Positions 34,400-35,693 of a DNA stretch of 35,693 bases are shown one piece after another. Position 1 is the stretch's first letter, and each line of letters starts with the position of its first letter. The notes beneath the pieces were generated by a model. It was not told the DNA's origin and searched no databases. It saw nothing but the letters and a program-made list of their open reading frames with translations. Source of the stretch: Cypionkella sp. (GTDB lineage Bacteria > Pseudomonadota > Alphaproteobacteria > Rhodobacterales > Rhodobacteraceae); the NCBI RefSeq assembly GCF_030652235.1, contig NZ_JAUSBA010000060.1:1-35693 (forward strand). The letters are read 5' to 3'. The translations under genes and the position numbers were made by a program.

Positions 34400-34909
34400 A
34401 TGCAGGATATCGCAGAACTAGAGCGGCGCATCACCGCAGCCCTTGAACGCATCGGGCGCGGGGTGGAAAGCCTGAGCGCAGCCGTGCCAATGCCATCAGA
34501 CAACCCCACGGCCATGCTGCCCGAAAGCGATTTCGCCGCGCTGAACGAACAGCTTGACGAAGAACGCATGCTCAACGCGCAGCTGCAAGAACGCCTGCGC
34601 GCGGTGCATCAAAAGGATGAGGCCGCGAAATCTACGCTGACCGATGAAATCTCGGCACTCAACGCGCAACTTTCCGCGCAGTCCGAGGAACTCGCCCGCC
34701 TGCGCGCGACCTCTGCGGCGTTGAACGAAGAACTCGCCGCCCTGCGCGACGTGGCAGAGTTGGGCGTCACCGAACCCGAGCATATCAACAAAGCCATGCT
34801 GGCCGAACTTGAGGCCCTGCGCAGCGCCCGGGCATCCGAGGCCGAAGAGCTGTCAGAAATCATCGCCGCGCTGAACCCGTTGATAGAGGAGGCCGCCGCC
34901 AATGCCTGA
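34400..34909 (+). CDS. Coiled-coil protein upstream of zapA
   Basis: The 169-residue protein is almost entirely heptad-type helix: ELERRITAALERIGRGVESL, then several segments rich in Leu, Glu, Gln and Ala (ESDFAALNEQLDEERMLNAQ). No signal or membrane segment is seen. It overlaps the ATG of zapA by eight bases and shares its promoter, suggesting that it belongs to the same division-related operon; proteins of this kind next to zapA are common in Rhodobacteraceae but remain uncharacterised. AAAGGG lies nine bases before the ATG. A link to FtsZ bundling is inference from position only. Confidence 0.75.
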   Translation: MQDIAELERRITAALERIGRGVESLSAAVPMPSDNPTAMLPESDFAALNEQLDEERMLNAQLQERLRAVHQKDEAAKSTLTDEISALNAQLSAQSEELARLRATSAALNEELAALRDVAELGVTEPEHINKAMLAELEALRSARASEAEELSEIIAALNPLIEEAAANA

Positions 34910-35273
34910 TATCGAAATCACCATCGGCAGCCGCAATTTCACCGTCTCTTGCCAACCCGGTGAGGAACATTTCCTGCGCGGCGCTGCGGCGATGTTGGAT
35001 ACCGAAGCCACGCCTCTGGTCGCGCAAATGGGCCGCCTGCCGGAAGCCCGTATGCTGTTGATGGCGGGCCTGATGCTGGCGGATAAAACCGCAGCAATCG
35101 AGGATGAAAACCGTCAGTTGAAACTGAAACTGGCCGAGATCGAAGCCCGCCCGCAGCCCGAGCGTGAGAAGATCGAAGTCGCTGTGGTCCCGCCCGGCCT
35201 GCGCGAAACTCTCGCCGAAATCGCCGCAAGGGCCGAAGCAATGGCCGCTTCCGTCGAAGATCGCCTGCAATGA
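34902..35273 (+). CDS. zapA: Cell division protein ZapA
   Basis: ZapA binds and bundles FtsZ filaments at mid-cell. The 123-residue protein has the ZapA N-terminal globular pattern (DIEITIGSRNFTVSCQPGEE, then LRGAAAMLDTEATPLVAQ) and a C-terminal helix/coiled coil (KTAAIEDENRQLKLKLAEIE) used for dimerisation. Length is normal (about 110-130). The start lies inside the preceding coiled-coil gene, and its stop overlaps the next ATG (ATGA), so three genes form one coupled operon. No 6S RNA could be recognised after zapA, where it sits in many other proteobacteria. Confidence 0.88.
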   Translation: MPDIEITIGSRNFTVSCQPGEEHFLRGAAAMLDTEATPLVAQMGRLPEARMLLMAGLMLADKTAAIEDENRQLKLKLAEIEARPQPEREKIEVAVVPPGLRETLAEIAARAEAMAASVEDRLQ

Positions 35274-35605
35274 TCCGCATATTCGCTGTGCTGGCGCTGC
35301 TTGCCGCCTGCACGCCCGACGGTGCCGATCCATCCGCCTCCGATCCGAACGCCACGCAATACCTTTGCGCGGACGGCACCGAAATCACCACCCTATTAGG
35401 CAATGACGGCAACCTCAAACTCACCGTCCAAGGCGAAACTGTCACACTACTTGCCGAGGAAGCCGCCTCTGGCGCACGCTATGGCTGGCCCTCCGATGGC
35501 TCCAGCTATGTCTGGTGGACCAAGGGCCCAGAGGGCACGCTTTACTGGAAAGACGGCACCAAAGGCGGCGAGGAAACTGTGCTGCACGCTGAGTGCAAAG
35601 AATAA
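35270..35605 (+). CDS. MliC-like lysozyme-inhibitor lipoprotein
   Basis: The 111-residue protein has a short lipoprotein signal (MIRIFAVLALLAAC, Cys14 with lipobox L-A-A-C). The mature part resembles MliC, the membrane-bound inhibitor of c-type lysozyme: YLCADGTEITTLLGNDG near residue 31, ASGARYGWPSDGSSYVWWTKG (split here: ASGARYGWPS and YVWWTKG) and a closing Cys in HAECKE. MliC protects the cell wall from host or environmental lysozymes. The SGARY and WWTKG segments are close to the consensus, but the match is by eye. It is the last gene of the zapA operon, which is unusual company for it. Confidence 0.7.
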   Translation: MIRIFAVLALLAACTPDGADPSASDPNATQYLCADGTEITTLLGNDGNLKLTVQGETVTLLAEEAASGARYGWPSDGSSYVWWTKGPEGTLYWKDGTKGGEETVLHAECKE

Positions 35606-35651
35606 TAACAAATTTCAGACAATTTGCCTAAAATTGTCATCCTCTGTGCTC

Positions 35652-35689
35652 AAATATCCCGGGGGTGGGGGGGGTGGCCCCCGCCCCCA
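35652..35689. repeat. AAATATC plus G/C hairpin element, copy 2
   Basis: AAATATCCCGGGGGT is followed by a long G-run that can pair with the C-run (GTGGGGGGGG with CCCCCGCCCCCAC, one mismatch) up to the window end. It lies about 45 bases past the stop of the lipoprotein gene. It shares the AAATATC core and a G/C stem with the element at 25312-25345. Confidence 0.5.
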
Positions 35690-35693
35690 CACA

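Noticed and set aside
35606-35693. 6S RNA downstream of zapA
   Set aside because: The 88 bases present contain only the AAATATC/GC element and no recognisable 6S fold; the window ends here.

Overview
The window looks like a chromosomal segment of an alphaproteobacterium, most likely family Rhodobacteraceae (Rhodobacter/roseobacter group). I infer this from high-GC genes with typical alphaproteobacterial gene sets: gap-gap, tkt and a zapA cluster; yicC-gmk-gamma-carbonic anhydrase; a class II DAHP synthase; a PAS_5-type protein; a DUF1127 protein; and RTX proteins ending in Hint_2 domains. No tRNA, rRNA, CRISPR array or insertion sequence was recognised. I could not run any search, so family names rest on motif recognition.

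Region 1 (1-3995) is the late end of a prophage. It begins inside a tail-fibre gene and continues with a tail-associated protein, a small membrane/coiled-coil protein, a holin-like protein, a SAR-type GH24 endolysin, a tiny translationally coupled ORF, a nested Rz/Rz1 spanin pair and a D12-class adenine methyltransferase. A hairpin and about 1 kb without a recognisable gene follow; the phage/host junction probably lies there but no attachment site was identified.

Region 2 (4955-11864) holds three tandem paralogues. Two are intact and have different N-terminal domains, RTX calcium-binding repeats, and a C-terminal Hint (hedgehog/intein) domain. The middle copy has lost most of its repeats and the catalytic half of the Hint domain by an in-frame deletion, yet keeps the C-terminal tail.

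Region 3 (11919-25295) is metabolic and transport. It contains a MobA-like nucleotidyltransferase, a dimethylglycine/sarcosine dehydrogenase-type flavoprotein and a GT39 membrane glycosyltransferase. A five-gene branched-chain-amino-acid-type ABC transporter follows on the minus strand (order K-G-F-H-M), with an array of palindromic repeats between the binding-protein gene and the first ATPase gene. Then come a DUF805 protein, a GlxA-type AraC regulator and a divergent class II DAHP synthase.

Region 4 (25353-35693) is core housekeeping: a PAS protein, yicC-gmk-gamma-carbonic anhydrase, a DUF1127 small protein, two GAPDH genes with a 47-residue membrane peptide gene between them, a DUF808 membrane protein, transketolase (apparent TTG start), and a coiled-coil/ZapA/MliC-like lipoprotein operon. 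The GAPDH and transketolase genes form a carbon-metabolism block. Short AAATATC-plus-G/C-hairpin elements recur at gene 3' ends.
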